Below are positions 1 through 7,805 of a stretch of DNA of 26,884 nt, piece by piece. The DNA comes from Haplomitrium mnioides. Taxonomy: Eukaryota; Marchantiophyta; Haplomitriopsida; Calobryales. The notes beneath the pieces were generated by a model. That model saw only the letters and a program-made list of their open reading frames with translations, was not told the origin of the DNA and ran no database searches. The position numbers and the translations under genes are program-made. The first letter of the stretch is position 1; each line of letters starts with the position of its first letter. Where the stretch lies: assembly GCA_049999725.1 (NCBI GenBank), contig JBNGIS010020600.1, positions 1-26,884 on the forward strand. The letters are read 5' to 3'.

Positions 1-1492
1 AGAAACTGATAATACAATGGGGATCTTTCTCTTTCAAATAAGTTGTGTAATAGTCATAAACTTCCCATTTTGGAAAATTATTCGGCAAGTTGTACACTTT
101 GTGAGTGGGCATTCTCTCGCAAAATCCCTCTAGGAACTGCATTTTTGAGATTTTGAATCCTTTGGATTCTATCATTCCCTACTGCTAATATTAACTTGAA
201 TGCTCTTCTACAGACAAAGGTACCGCCAAGCAGTGTGAACCAATTTTCGACATCAAAATCTTTTCTTAGTATTCCCCACTTCAGTGTGACATCACGATTC
301 TTCATGCTTTGTCGAAAGTATGTTTCTCTTACAGTTTTCAAAAAATCTGTCTTGCACAACGACAAGCAATTATTTCGACAACAAGAAATTCTCTTCAATC
401 TAGAAATAGACATTGGGATGGACTTTTCGCAAAGAGTTTTTGCGTAAGGTGTTTACTCGTTTGGGTTTTGGCCCAGATAAAGAATTCTTATATTGGGCTG
501 GATGATTCGGTCCATAAGCGAATCCAACAATATGAGACAATTCATCCTAAAGATCTTGGTCGTCATCGTGAACATTGTTTGTTCCTTAAAAGAATATTTT
601 TGAGAAACAAGTTTCTTCTTTGGGATTGGGAGAACTGCACCATTCTGAAACTGAATCTTGATCAATGTCTCCATTAGAAAAAAAAATGTTTTCTGTAATA
701 AAATTGGTGCCCTTGGTGATAACTCCAAAGAAATGTTGATTGATTGAGACTCTTTGCCAGAATCGCTTTCCAAAATATTGTCTGAAGACTCTTCCAAGAG
801 AATTTGATTTGTTTCATATGTTCCAATCTCTCCGCGAGGTGCAACTTGAAAAGAAATCACTCGTTGTTTGAGTGGTGCTATTGGGAAGAGTTGCTCATCT
901 CCAAAATTAAAACTGTCCAGAGATTGTATGATGTTTGTGTTTTGAACAGACACATGTTTATCATCAATATCGACATCCCCCTCAGATGTAGACAAATAAA
1001 GCTCTACAATCATCTGAAATCTCTTTGTTGTGTCTTTTTTTCAGACATTTTGGAATACTCAGAAGAAAGATTCAACTTCGCTCGCTTGATGGGTAGCAAA
1101 GATCTTTTGTTGGATGAAGATTGTTTCTTTAGATCTTTGCAAGCACTGAGTTCCCTCTTTGATCATTTGCGCGCAAAATGTTGAGTTGTTAATCCTATGT
1201 GTGCATTGGATTCACTCATTGACCCTATGCGCGTATAGGGTTGAGTCCATGATCCTATGCGCGCATGGAATTCACCTTCTCGATCTTTCTTGGTGGAGCT
1301 ATCTAATTCAATAGAAGTCGTCTTTTTCCCCAATATACTAGCCATCACACTTGAAGCTTTTGTAACTCCATCGCTTATCTCCCGAAAATTGACATTTGAT
1401 TGAATGTCAAACTTCCTGTCAAAAGTAGCACTCTTTTGTGAAGATGAATCTTGAAATTCCAATCTCTTCTTGCCTTTAAAAACTCCATCCAT
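1..1492 (-). pseudogene. Decayed transposase-like gene, head to head with the ParB-methyltransferase gene, cut by the left window edge
   Basis: I read this on the minus strand from an ATG at 1492. The first exon-like stretch (to about 1290) is Ser/Lys-rich with no recognised domain. It then runs through a satellite (1161-1280). The frame of 1013-453 continues after one TAA (450-452) into 413-78, and a frameshift near 75 leads to the left edge. Residues around 330-120 hold a Cys-rich patch (CCRNNCLSLC), then a Trp-containing stretch, then GGTFVCRRAFKLILAVG followed by an Arg/Ile-rich helix and a His. I recall the G-x-x-VC-x-x-AF...G layout from eukaryotic transposase-like proteins; that is memory, not a search. 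The catalytic part would lie outside the window. Near 600-440 a second frame looks more protein-like, so a frameshift there is likely. Alternatives are an unknown gene or a different transposon protein. Confidence 0.45.
1161..1280. repeat. Four-unit 30-bp satellite with ATGCGCGCAT-type palindromic core
   Basis: Similar blocks start near 1164, 1194, 1224 and 1254, exactly 30 bp apart. Each has a core like TATGCGCGCA or TTGCGCGCAA. The core matches the satellites at 2365-2770, 4420-4550, 5995-6345 and 22370-22620, but the spacer and period differ. A period that is a multiple of three keeps the minus-strand frame open, so the apparent coding here is probably not real. The array may sit in an intron of the leftward gene: a donor-like AAG/GTGAAT lies at its upstream side, but I could not fix the acceptor. 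Confidence 0.75.
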
Positions 1493-1669
1493 TGAAAAGT
1501 CTCACAAAAACTAAATATTTCAAAGAACTATTTTAGCAAATATTATCAAAGTCTTATAGAACTCTCGAAAGATGCAGTTTTGCCAATTTTTTTTGTAAAA
1601 TGACAAATTTAAGAACTTTTTGGAAAGAAAATGAAAAAAATAAACTGGAAAGATAAAAATAAACAATGC

Positions 1670-1677
1670 TTTATATA
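1670..1677 (-). promoter_or_regulatory. TATA box for the leftward gene
   Basis: TATATAAA on the minus strand, about 180 bp upstream of the ATG at 1492, a normal leader length for a plant gene. AT-rich surroundings raise the risk of a chance match. Confidence 0.4.
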
Positions 1678-1765
1678 CTAACTTTTTTTTGCACCAAGCA
1701 AACCTACGTGTCAAGAGCTCCATGAATAAATTTTTGGTGAGAAAAAACGTTTTTTGAAATTTAGC

Positions 1766-1773
1766 TATAAAAG
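1766..1773 (+). promoter_or_regulatory. TATA box for the ParB-methyltransferase gene
   Basis: TATAAAAG followed by a GC-containing stretch lies about 185 bp upstream of the ATG at 1952. Transcription would start near 1795-1805, leaving a pyrimidine-rich leader of about 150 bases. Confidence 0.5.
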
Positions 1774-2311
1774 AAGCGTCGCTGGAAAGTTTCTTTCCAT
1801 TGTCACGAGTTCAGTTTTTGGTTTTTTTTTTTTTTTTTTTTTTTTTCTCAGCTTTCCTCAGCTTTCTACCATTTCCAGCCCTTAGTGATTTTCCATTTTT
1901 TCTTCATTACATTTTTCACCTTTAAAAACATCCTTTTTTTCTGTCTAGACAATGGCCTCTCAAGGAAATGTTTTCGGCCCTCCCAAACCAAAGCCTTATA
2001 AGTATTTGGATGTTATCAAGACTCTAGAGCCTATCAAATTGGACTGGAAATGGTTAGTCAATTACTGTTCGTTGAGAGACCCGGATCATCATCTTTACCT
2101 TTTTGCAAGTGAGGGTGAAAAATTCAATTTTGGTCTAGTAGTCCAAATTACAATGATCTGAGAAGGAATGAAGGCTAACATTGGGCTGCTTGTACAGGCT
2201 CAAGACTCAATAATGTTGTATTCTGCAAATCGAAAGCGATTTGACTTCTCAGAATACAAGGAAAGAGATTTATTTCCGGCAAATCTTCAAGCGTCAAGGG
2301 AAGATGGAAAG

Positions 2312-2826
2312 GTGAGTTCCAAAATATTTTTTCTTATTCCTTTTTAATTACTTAGCTATAGCTCTTAGGATGTCCATGCAAGCATGGACTTTGAAGTCCA
2401 TGCGCGCATGGACTCTGAGGTCTAGGTGCGCGTGGACTCTGAGGTCTCGGTGCGCGTGGACTCTAAGGTCCATGCGCGCATGGACTTTGAAGTCTAGGCT
2501 CCAAAGGCTTTGAAGTCCATGTGAGCATGGACTCTGAGGTCCAGGTGCGCAAGGACTCTGAAGTCCATGTGCGCAAGGACTCTGAAGTCCATGTGCGCAT
2601 GGACTTGAGAGTCCATGCACGCTTGGACTTTAGAGTCCATGCACGCTTGAACTTCAAAGTCCATGCGCGCTTGAACTTCAAAGTCCATGCACACTTGGAC
2701 TTCACAGTCTTCGGCGCGTAGACTTCAAAGTTTGTGCGCGTATGGACCTCAGAGTCCATACGCGCATCGACTTCTTTGTTAAATATACACTTTTTTTTTC
2801 TAAGTTCTTGTTTTTCTTTATGTCAG
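2312..2826 (+). other. Intron 1 of the ParB-methyltransferase gene
   Basis: The donor is AAG/GTGAGT after 2311 and the acceptor is TATGTCAG/GT at 2826. Both ends are phase 0 relative to the ATG at 1952. Most of the intron is the 24-bp palindromic satellite, followed by a T-rich tract before the acceptor. Skipping it joins two stretches of protein-like sequence. An acceptor in the T-rich run further on cannot be excluded. Confidence 0.6.
2365..2772. repeat. 24-bp satellite array of two alternating palindromes, inside intron 1
   Basis: About 16 to 17 units, each joining a 14-bp palindrome of the type GGACTTYRAAGTCC to a 10-bp palindrome of the type ATGCGCGCAT. Between 2545 and 2700 the units keep an exact 24-bp register. 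The left part has undergone CG-to-TG decay and one unit near 2495-2515 is disrupted. Because 24 is a multiple of three and the units lack stops, overlapping open frames appear on both strands; none is a gene. The GCGCGC core alternates purine and pyrimidine, and both halves can form hairpins. Confidence 0.9.
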
Positions 2827-3419
2827 GTCATTATTTTCACTAATGTTAAATTCTTCTTTTTTTTTCAATTCATTCAATATTTTGCGGATTTTGTCGATTT
2901 GTATAATGACGCAAAACGGATCGAGAGAGATTTCATCAAGATTACGATTCAAATAAAAAATCTAAAGCCCAAGTAGGGCGTGAACATTCAACAACTTGTG
3001 CCACATCCGAGTGCGACAACATTCTCGACACACGCCACAGGGACTTCTTCACAGAAGAAGAGAAATGAGTCGAAATCAAGTGAGGCTCAGAAGAAAAAAA
3101 ACTGGTATTGCAGAAAAAGAAACCAACGCCAACACCTGTCGTTGAGGAGGAGCCAACCCCCTCCAAATCTATAGCAAAATCAATTTCATCGATGCCTTCA
3201 TCTCCAACAGCAAGCAGCTTGGGGCAAGACTCAGAGCAGGAGTCGGTGCTTGTTCAAGCTCCAAAGTCCAGAGCGAAGAGGCAATCCCACAAGAGGTTGC
3301 GCACATTTCAAGAAAGAGACCAGGTAGATCCTTAGACAGCTTCTGAGGAGGATAAAAACAAGATTAGGGAGTCTGCAATCCAACGCTACAGAGTCCGTGA
3401 GGAGACCATAACAATCAGG

Positions 3420-3832
3420 TTGGAAAACCTTAATTTTCCCAAGCCTAGAATGGACAACTCGGGTCCATTCCAAATTCGAAGATTGAACGAGGATTTTGTG
3501 GAGCTTTTAGCACAAAGAATGCTCACCAATAAGTATTTCTTCGTCATGGTTATAGATCCGAAGTGTGGTCTAAAAGATAAGTCAGAGTTTGACATTAGAA
3601 ACCTTGACAAGCATCATTACAAGATTGCAGGAGGCAATCACAGTGTTGCAGCAAGGCACCTATTGATTACAAAATATGGGGCGAAGAATCCTGCTTTGTC
3701 GCTCTGTAACTATTACGTCTACGTAGGCCTAACACCAATAGAGGCCCACATTTTTGCGACGGATGATATTTACGACTAGAGGTACAAGCTTGAGATGACC
3801 TCTATTCAAAAGGTCAAGTATTGGCATCAGCG
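3420..3832 (+). other. ParB-like (ParB/sulfiredoxin fold) domain of the pseudogene
   Basis: The frame opens with a motif like those at the start of ParB domains (IRLENLNFPKP, from just before 3420). It continues through a helix-rich stretch to YKIAGGNHSVAARHLL (around 3619-3666), which matches the G-x-H-R-x-x-A box that marks ParB-like domains, with Ser in place of Arg. A short strand (YYVYVGLTPIEAHIFA) follows, as the family has after the box. A TAG at 3777-3779 interrupts the frame, which continues through YKLEMTSIQKVKYWHQRFVE. In methyltransferase fusions this domain is thought to assist DNA binding or nicking; its role here is unknown. Confidence 0.75.
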
Positions 3833-4333
3833 ATTTGTGGAAAGTGGGATGGTTCATCCCAAAAATTGAAAAGGGAGCTAGTTCTGGAAACCTTGGAGAT
3901 CAAACCGAAGTCCACGCTTGAGAAGACTGTGACTTCTCAAGACAATTGGTTTCAGCTAGCATTCAAAAGTGGGGAGCTCTAAGAGTTACAGCAAAGCATT
4001 TTTTCAATGTGGGAGAAGAACCTTGTGAAAGGCCAGAAGCCTAAGGCCAAAGGATCCCTCATGATGGAAGACATGAAGTGGACGCTTTGGAGGTCTCTTC
4101 AGGGTCTTTCAGACAAAGTGAAGATTTCAGTTTTGAAGCGGATGGAAGCTGGAGAGCTTTCAATGGACGAGATGTCTTGGGAGGCGGAGAGACACAAAGT
4201 TTTGGCCGTAATTGTGAAGAGTTTTTGTTCGGAGGTTTTTTGTAGTTCTTGGGAAGATGTAAGAGAGGAGTACCCTCTTCACACGGAAGAGTCAAAGATG
4301 GCCTCTTTTTATTCAAGCTTCAGGAAGCTTGTG

Positions 4334-4605
4334 GTAATTCCTTTCTTTGGAACTTTAATTAATAATTTGTATTTGCATTTAATATTTTATAAATTTTTGT
4401 TGTTTTTTCGAAACCTACAGTCCACGCATGCATGGTCTTCAAAGTCCCTGAGTGAATGGACTTCAAAGTCCATGCGCGCATGGACTTTGATGTCCCTACA
4501 CGCTTGGACTTCGAAGTTCATGCACGCTTGGACTCTAAAATGTTTTAGGGTCCAAACCTTTCAATGTTTTTATTATTCTCTAATGTTTTGTTTTGATTTT
4601 TTCAG
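4334..4605 (+). other. Intron 2 of the ParB-methyltransferase gene
   Basis: The donor is CTTGTG/GTAATT at 4334 and the acceptor is TTTTTTCAG/GGGGAC at 4605. Both are phase 0, joining FRKLV to GDKTFKQQLAKKL. The second copy on the minus strand has a T-rich tract and TGTAG/GGGGAC at exactly the matching place (23289/23288), which independently supports the acceptor. The intron holds another block of the 24-bp satellite. Confidence 0.8.
4420..4550. repeat. 24-bp palindromic satellite, about five units, inside intron 2
   Basis: Same unit as in intron 1: AGTCCATGCGCGCATGGAC-type cores joined by CTTYRAAG-type centres. It is shorter and somewhat more diverged. The presence of one satellite in two different introns of one gene is notable. 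Confidence 0.85.
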
Positions 4606-5787
4606 GGGGACAAAACATTCAAGCAGCAGCTAGCAAAGAAACTAATAGCAGCTGCGAAAAGAAGGAAGAAATATGGGGTCAAGAAAGCCCCCGAAGAACA
4701 AGACTAGCCTCCCACATTGGTCTCTTACCCTCCGGCTTTTCTTCTCCACTGCCAGAAGGCCAGAGAGTGGAAAGCATGACAGCAAAGTGGTGCTGCATCT
4801 CTCACAACAGAAGGAGTTTTGAGAGATGAGGAAGAAGACTTAATGTCTTATATCGACGGTCTCAACGTGGTATTTTATCAAGTCCACGGGGAGGCCAACG
4901 CTCGACAATTGAAGGGCCTTGTGAAACCTAGGTGTTTCACTTTGGCTATTGCTGATATTCCTTACGGGTATAACCTAAAGGAATACAAGCATGATGACTC
5001 GAAACCATGTTCAAAAGATGACATTTTTTATATGGTATCATCTTTTGCGGCAGCAACAACTTCGTAGTTTTGGTCTTTTGTAATCATTCATTCTTTGCAG
5101 CAGTTTGGCATCGTCAAGAATGCCCTTTTTGAAGTCTATTGTGCAATTGATCACGACATCTAGTGAGTTGTTCTTTTTTTTATTTCTTTGTTTGGTGGTC
5201 CCAGAATTGCACATGCCTACGAGTATTGGATGGTGGGCTACTGGACAAAAGAAAGAAAGAGGAGCATGCGCCTTTTCAATTTGCAGCCTTCTTCTGCAAC
5301 CAAACTTCCTCGGCAGCCTATGCGGAGTGTTTTTAGCTAACTTGCAGCTTTTGCAAAGCTTAAACATCGAGGAGATGATGCTCTTGTGAATGCTTATCAG
5401 AAGCCGCAGGCTCTGTACAATTTTTTTATTGACCATTTATCAACAGAGCAGGATTGGATCCTTGATCTCTTCTCTGGGTCTGGCACATGCATTGTCTGTG
5501 CTCTTAAGCTGATGCGAAATCGCATCGCCGTGGAATATGATAGACGTCAGTCTATTTATATTCCTCAGAAGGTTTTGGAGATGTCTTCATTGCCATCCAA
5601 TGTGACTGAGTCATAGATAGTTTTTGCTTACCACAAGGAACCTGTTCCTCCTGGTACTGGAGGTGCTTCTGGTGACTCTGTTTTAATATCGGGGACTAGA
5701 AAGTCTTGACAAGATTCTTTAGCGTCTGCAGATACTCAGCTTGTAGATTTAGATGAGACAATTCCTCCTGAAGAGGATGGAGTTTGA
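4606..5787 (+). other. Methyltransferase exon (exon 3), single frame with eight stops
   Basis: This is the catalytic exon of the pseudogene. Internal stops are TAG 4705, TGA 4777, TAG 5065, TAG 5161, TGA 5164, TAA 5338, TAG 5614 and TGA 5707; the natural end is TGA at 5785-5787. Motif IV (ADIPYG) lies at about 4960-4977. The strand FWSFVIIHS (5068-5094) fits the one that follows motif IV in the family. AHAYEYWMVGYW (about 5206-5241) fits the region before the target-recognition part. QKPQAL (near 5400) is motif X, and WILDLFSGSGTC (near 5457-5490) is motif I with its Gly loop intact. Reading through the stops needs no frame change over 393 codons. The C-terminal tail after 5616 is acidic and Thr/Ser-rich, and part of it is conserved in the second copy. 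Confidence 0.85.
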
Positions 5788-5814
5788 GGACCTCTTTGTA
5801 CACTTTGCATCAAT

Positions 5815-5820
5815 AATAAA
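5815..5820 (+). terminator. Polyadenylation signal AATAAA of the ParB-methyltransferase gene
   Basis: AATAAA lies 28 bases after the natural stop at 5785-5787. The second copy has AATAAA (22744-22749, minus) 17 bases after its stop, so the signal is conserved between copies. Confidence 0.55.
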
Positions 5821-5994
5821 ATTTATTTTTTCCAAATCTTTTTTTTGCCAAAGTTTCATCTTGTTGCTCTTTCAATCTATTACAAGTCTTTTCATCACGA
5901 TTCAGTTTATTGCGCCTAAGAATAAGTTGACCCAATTGATAATCTAATAATGGTTTGAACTCAATTACTAATCTAAGAATGATTTGGAGTTTTT
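5821..5994. other. 3' flank without a gene
   Basis: AT-rich sequence downstream of the methyltransferase gene. I see no coding signal, RNA gene or repeat in it. Confidence 0.5.
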
Positions 5995-6345
5995 GCACAT
6001 TGTTTAGTGTCTTTGCGCATTAAGGCTTTGTAGTTTTTGTTCGGATTCCCTGCGCACTTAAGCTGTAAGGTTATTGTTCAAAGTCTCTACACCCATTGGT
6101 CAAAAGGTTCTTGTTCAATATCTATGCTTGCATAGGCTGCAGGGTTCTTGTTTAGAATCTTTGCATGTTTTGGCTCTAGGATTCTAGTTGAAAGTCCATG
6201 CGTGCATAGCTTCATTGTTCTTGTTCAGAGTCTAAGCACGCAGAGGATTTAGGATTCTTGTTTGGAGTCTATGTTGCATGCATAGGCTTTACGATTCTGG
6301 TTTGGAGTCTATGTCTGCCTAGACTTTGTTGGCTACGATGCTCAA
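5995..6345. repeat. Decayed satellite with roughly 39-bp units, downstream of the methyltransferase gene
   Basis: About nine units follow the pattern GTCTATGCRYGCATAGGCT, then a T-rich spacer such as TTAGGATTCTTGTTTGGA. The palindromic core is the one found in the intronic arrays, but the spacer is longer. The period is approximate because units carry indels. From 6346 to 6558 the sequence is AT-rich with no feature I can name. Confidence 0.75.
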
Positions 6346-6558
6346 AGTCAAGTTTAAAGTCCTTACCCGACTAGACATTTATGTTTTCCTGTAGTTTTTT
6401 TCCACCAAAAGATATATGTTTTATTTCTTTTTTTGATGAATTTAGTTTATTCACAATAGTGTCAAGTTTTTTTAAAATATTTGAATAACCAAAATGTTTT
6501 TTTTCAAGTTTTTTTCTATAAAGAAATATTTGAAATATAATCTAAATGTAAAATATGC

Positions 6559-6658
6559 NNNNNNNNNNNNNNNNNNNNNNNNNNNNNNNNNNNNNNNNNN
6601 NNNNNNNNNNNNNNNNNNNNNNNNNNNNNNNNNNNNNNNNNNNNNNNNNNNNNNNNNN
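6559..6658. other. Assembly gap of 100 N
   Basis: Exactly 100 N, the usual placeholder for a gap of unknown size. The sequences on either side need not be adjacent: the left is the methyltransferase 3' flank, the right is the middle of a gypsy gag. Confidence 0.99.
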
Positions 6659-7354
6659 ATCAAAGTAGCGGCTGTTTAGCAAAGTTTTGAGTACATTGTT
6701 TGAACGGTTGAGGACAAAATTTAACTTCTGTAGTAGTAAGTAATGAGTCATGTCGCTTTGCCATATGCATTGCTTCCTCTAATTGAGTAGGCTCTCTCAT
6801 GGTAGCTTCTATTCTCATGCGAGGCTTCAATCCCCGAACAAAATGGTCGAGTGCTTCTTCTTCTTCTCTTATATCAAGAATTTGCATAAATGTATCATGA
6901 AAATGTGTCACATAGCTTCTCACCATACCAAGTTGCTTCAATTTGGCCAATCAATCTCTTGCTACTTTTGAAGCATTTACAACCCTAAATCTTGAAATCA
7001 CTGCTTCTTTGAACTCACACCAAGAAACAAGAGAAGCAACAAATCTACGTTGTGCTTGTTCTATTTGATATCTCCACCAAGTCTTTGCAACTCTTTCTAA
7101 TTGGCTTGCTGCAAATAGAATTTGCTAGCTATCCTTTTTAATGTTTGTAACTTCAAAATATTGTTCACAATCAAAGATGAAGTTCTCACAAGCACGACAA
7201 ACCACCTTTCCATCATATGCTTTTGGTGTTGGAAATCGCCCATAACTCTCTTCTTCTCGAAACATTGCTCTTTCGTCATTCCCACTTCTAAAAGGTGTGA
7301 AAAATGTTCAAGTTGTTGTTCCATTGCTTGAACCACTGCTTGTTGATTCTCCAT
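6659..7354 (-). pseudogene. Ty3/gypsy-type gag, N-terminal half, decayed
   Basis: The frame starts at ATG 7354 (MENQQAVVQAMEQQLEHF), close behind the primer-binding site. It decays through a frameshift near 7130 into the capsid-like core: a stretch with VAKTWWRYQIEQAQ, then WCEFKEAVISRF, a stop near 6950, and LAKLKQLGMVRSYVTHFHD. It continues through LDHFVRGLKPRMR to the gap. The A-x-x-WW and F-K-E-x-x-x-x-RF pattern is that of the plant Retrotrans_gag domain, the structural protein that packages element RNA. The nucleocapsid and pol regions would lie beyond the gap and are not seen. Confidence 0.8.
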
Positions 7355-7380
7355 GTAACTCACTACCAAAAAGAACCGTG

Positions 7381-7392
7381 GCTCTGATACCA
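7381..7392 (-). other. Primer-binding site for initiator tRNA-Met
   Basis: TGGTATCAGAGC on the minus strand complements the 3' end of plant initiator tRNA-Met. It lies one base downstream of the LTR end and 26 bases before the gag ATG. This is where minus-strand DNA synthesis is primed. Confidence 0.9.
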
Positions 7393-7393
7393 A

Positions 7394-7805
7394 TGCAACA
7401 AAATCTCAAGGACCAAATCCAAATGAGTAAGAACTCATAGTGAACTCTAATAGAGTTCTTCAACCAAAGGCAACTCAAGGTCCAAACTAAGACCAAGAGT
7501 GCAAGCAAAAACCAAGCAACCAAAGAACCCAAGTGAATCGAGAGGAACTCCAGAATGAGGAGTGGGGCTAAAAAACCCTTCTATTTATACAAGAGAAGAG
7601 GGTGTCATCCCTCTTTCTTCATTTACAAGTCAATTCTAATTTCAGCTGTAAAAGTGACTTTCTACCAAAAATGGCTTCAAATGTAAGTAATCTAATTTCA
7701 GCCCTAAAAGTGACTCACTGCCACTTCCTTCACTCCTCTCTATTTTCTTATAAATAGCACAACCTTAGGTTTGTACTATTACATATTGACAGTATACAGT
7801 CAACA
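7394..7805 (-). mobile_element. 5' LTR of the gypsy element
   Basis: On the minus strand it begins TGTTGACTGTATACTGTC (7805) and ends TTTTGTTGCA (7394), with TG...CA ends and about 412 bp. A TATA box (GTATAAATAG) lies near 7570-7580 and a second TATAAATAG-like motif near 7750. An imperfect internal duplication with TCTAATTTCAGC and TAAAAGTGACT occurs near 7634-7660 and 7691-7715. The 3' LTR is not in the window, so the outer boundary rests on the end motifs and on where the neighbouring copia fragment stops. Confidence 0.65.

Larger units (their letters stand above)
1493..1951. promoter_or_regulatory. Divergent intergenic region between the two left-end genes
   Basis: This AT-rich spacer of about 460 bp separates the ATG at 1492 (minus) from the ATG at 1952 (plus). 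It holds outward-facing TATA boxes at 1670-1677 (minus) and 1766-1773 (plus), about 90 bp apart. A 25-base T run at 1822-1846 and further pyrimidine tracts lie in the presumed 5' leader of the rightward gene. No other gene is visible. The layout suggests a shared bidirectional promoter; this is inferred from motif placement only. Confidence 0.5.
1952..5787 (+). pseudogene. ParB-like domain fused to a bacterial-type amino DNA methyltransferase, intron-containing, decayed
   Basis: Exon 1 (1952-2311) encodes 120 codons of an unrecognised N-terminal domain, starting MASQGNVFG, with a TGA at 2159. Exon 2 (2827-4333) encodes a Ser/Lys/Glu-rich linker, a ParB-like domain (about 3420-3830) and a second linker. 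It has frameshifts near 3100 and 3860 and several stops. Exon 3 (4606-5787) is a single 393-codon frame with eight internal stops and no frameshift. It carries ADIPYG (motif IV), AYEYWMVGY, QKP (motif X) and DLFSGSGT (motif I, SAM binding). This order is that of beta-class N6-adenine/N4-cytosine methyltransferases, and ParB-methyltransferase fusions are known in bacteria and phages. If intact it would methylate the amino group of adenine or cytosine in DNA in the nucleus. Introns, TATA box and AATAAA show it was adapted to a eukaryote. The methyltransferase call is firm, the ParB call good, and the target base cannot be told. Confidence 0.85.

Noticed and set aside
2348-2759. Several overlapping open frames on both strands with 8-residue repeats
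   Set aside because: They are the 24-bp stop-free satellite read in different frames, inside an intron; 24 is a multiple of three.
2365-2772. CRISPR-like regular repeats
   Set aside because: The units abut directly with no unique spacers, and the context is plant nuclear DNA.
5065-5206. Two short introns (5065-5099 and 5163-5206) suggested by GT...CAG
   Set aside because: They would be 35 and 44 bp, too short for plant introns. The reading frame runs through both with sensible methyltransferase sequence, broken only by stops.
1-5787. Whole left region as bacterial contamination or an endogenous giant virus
   Set aside because: GT-AG introns conserved in two copies, plant-type TATA and AATAAA signals, satellites and flanking plant retroelements argue for a resident eukaryotic gene family; an ancient viral or bacterial source remains possible.
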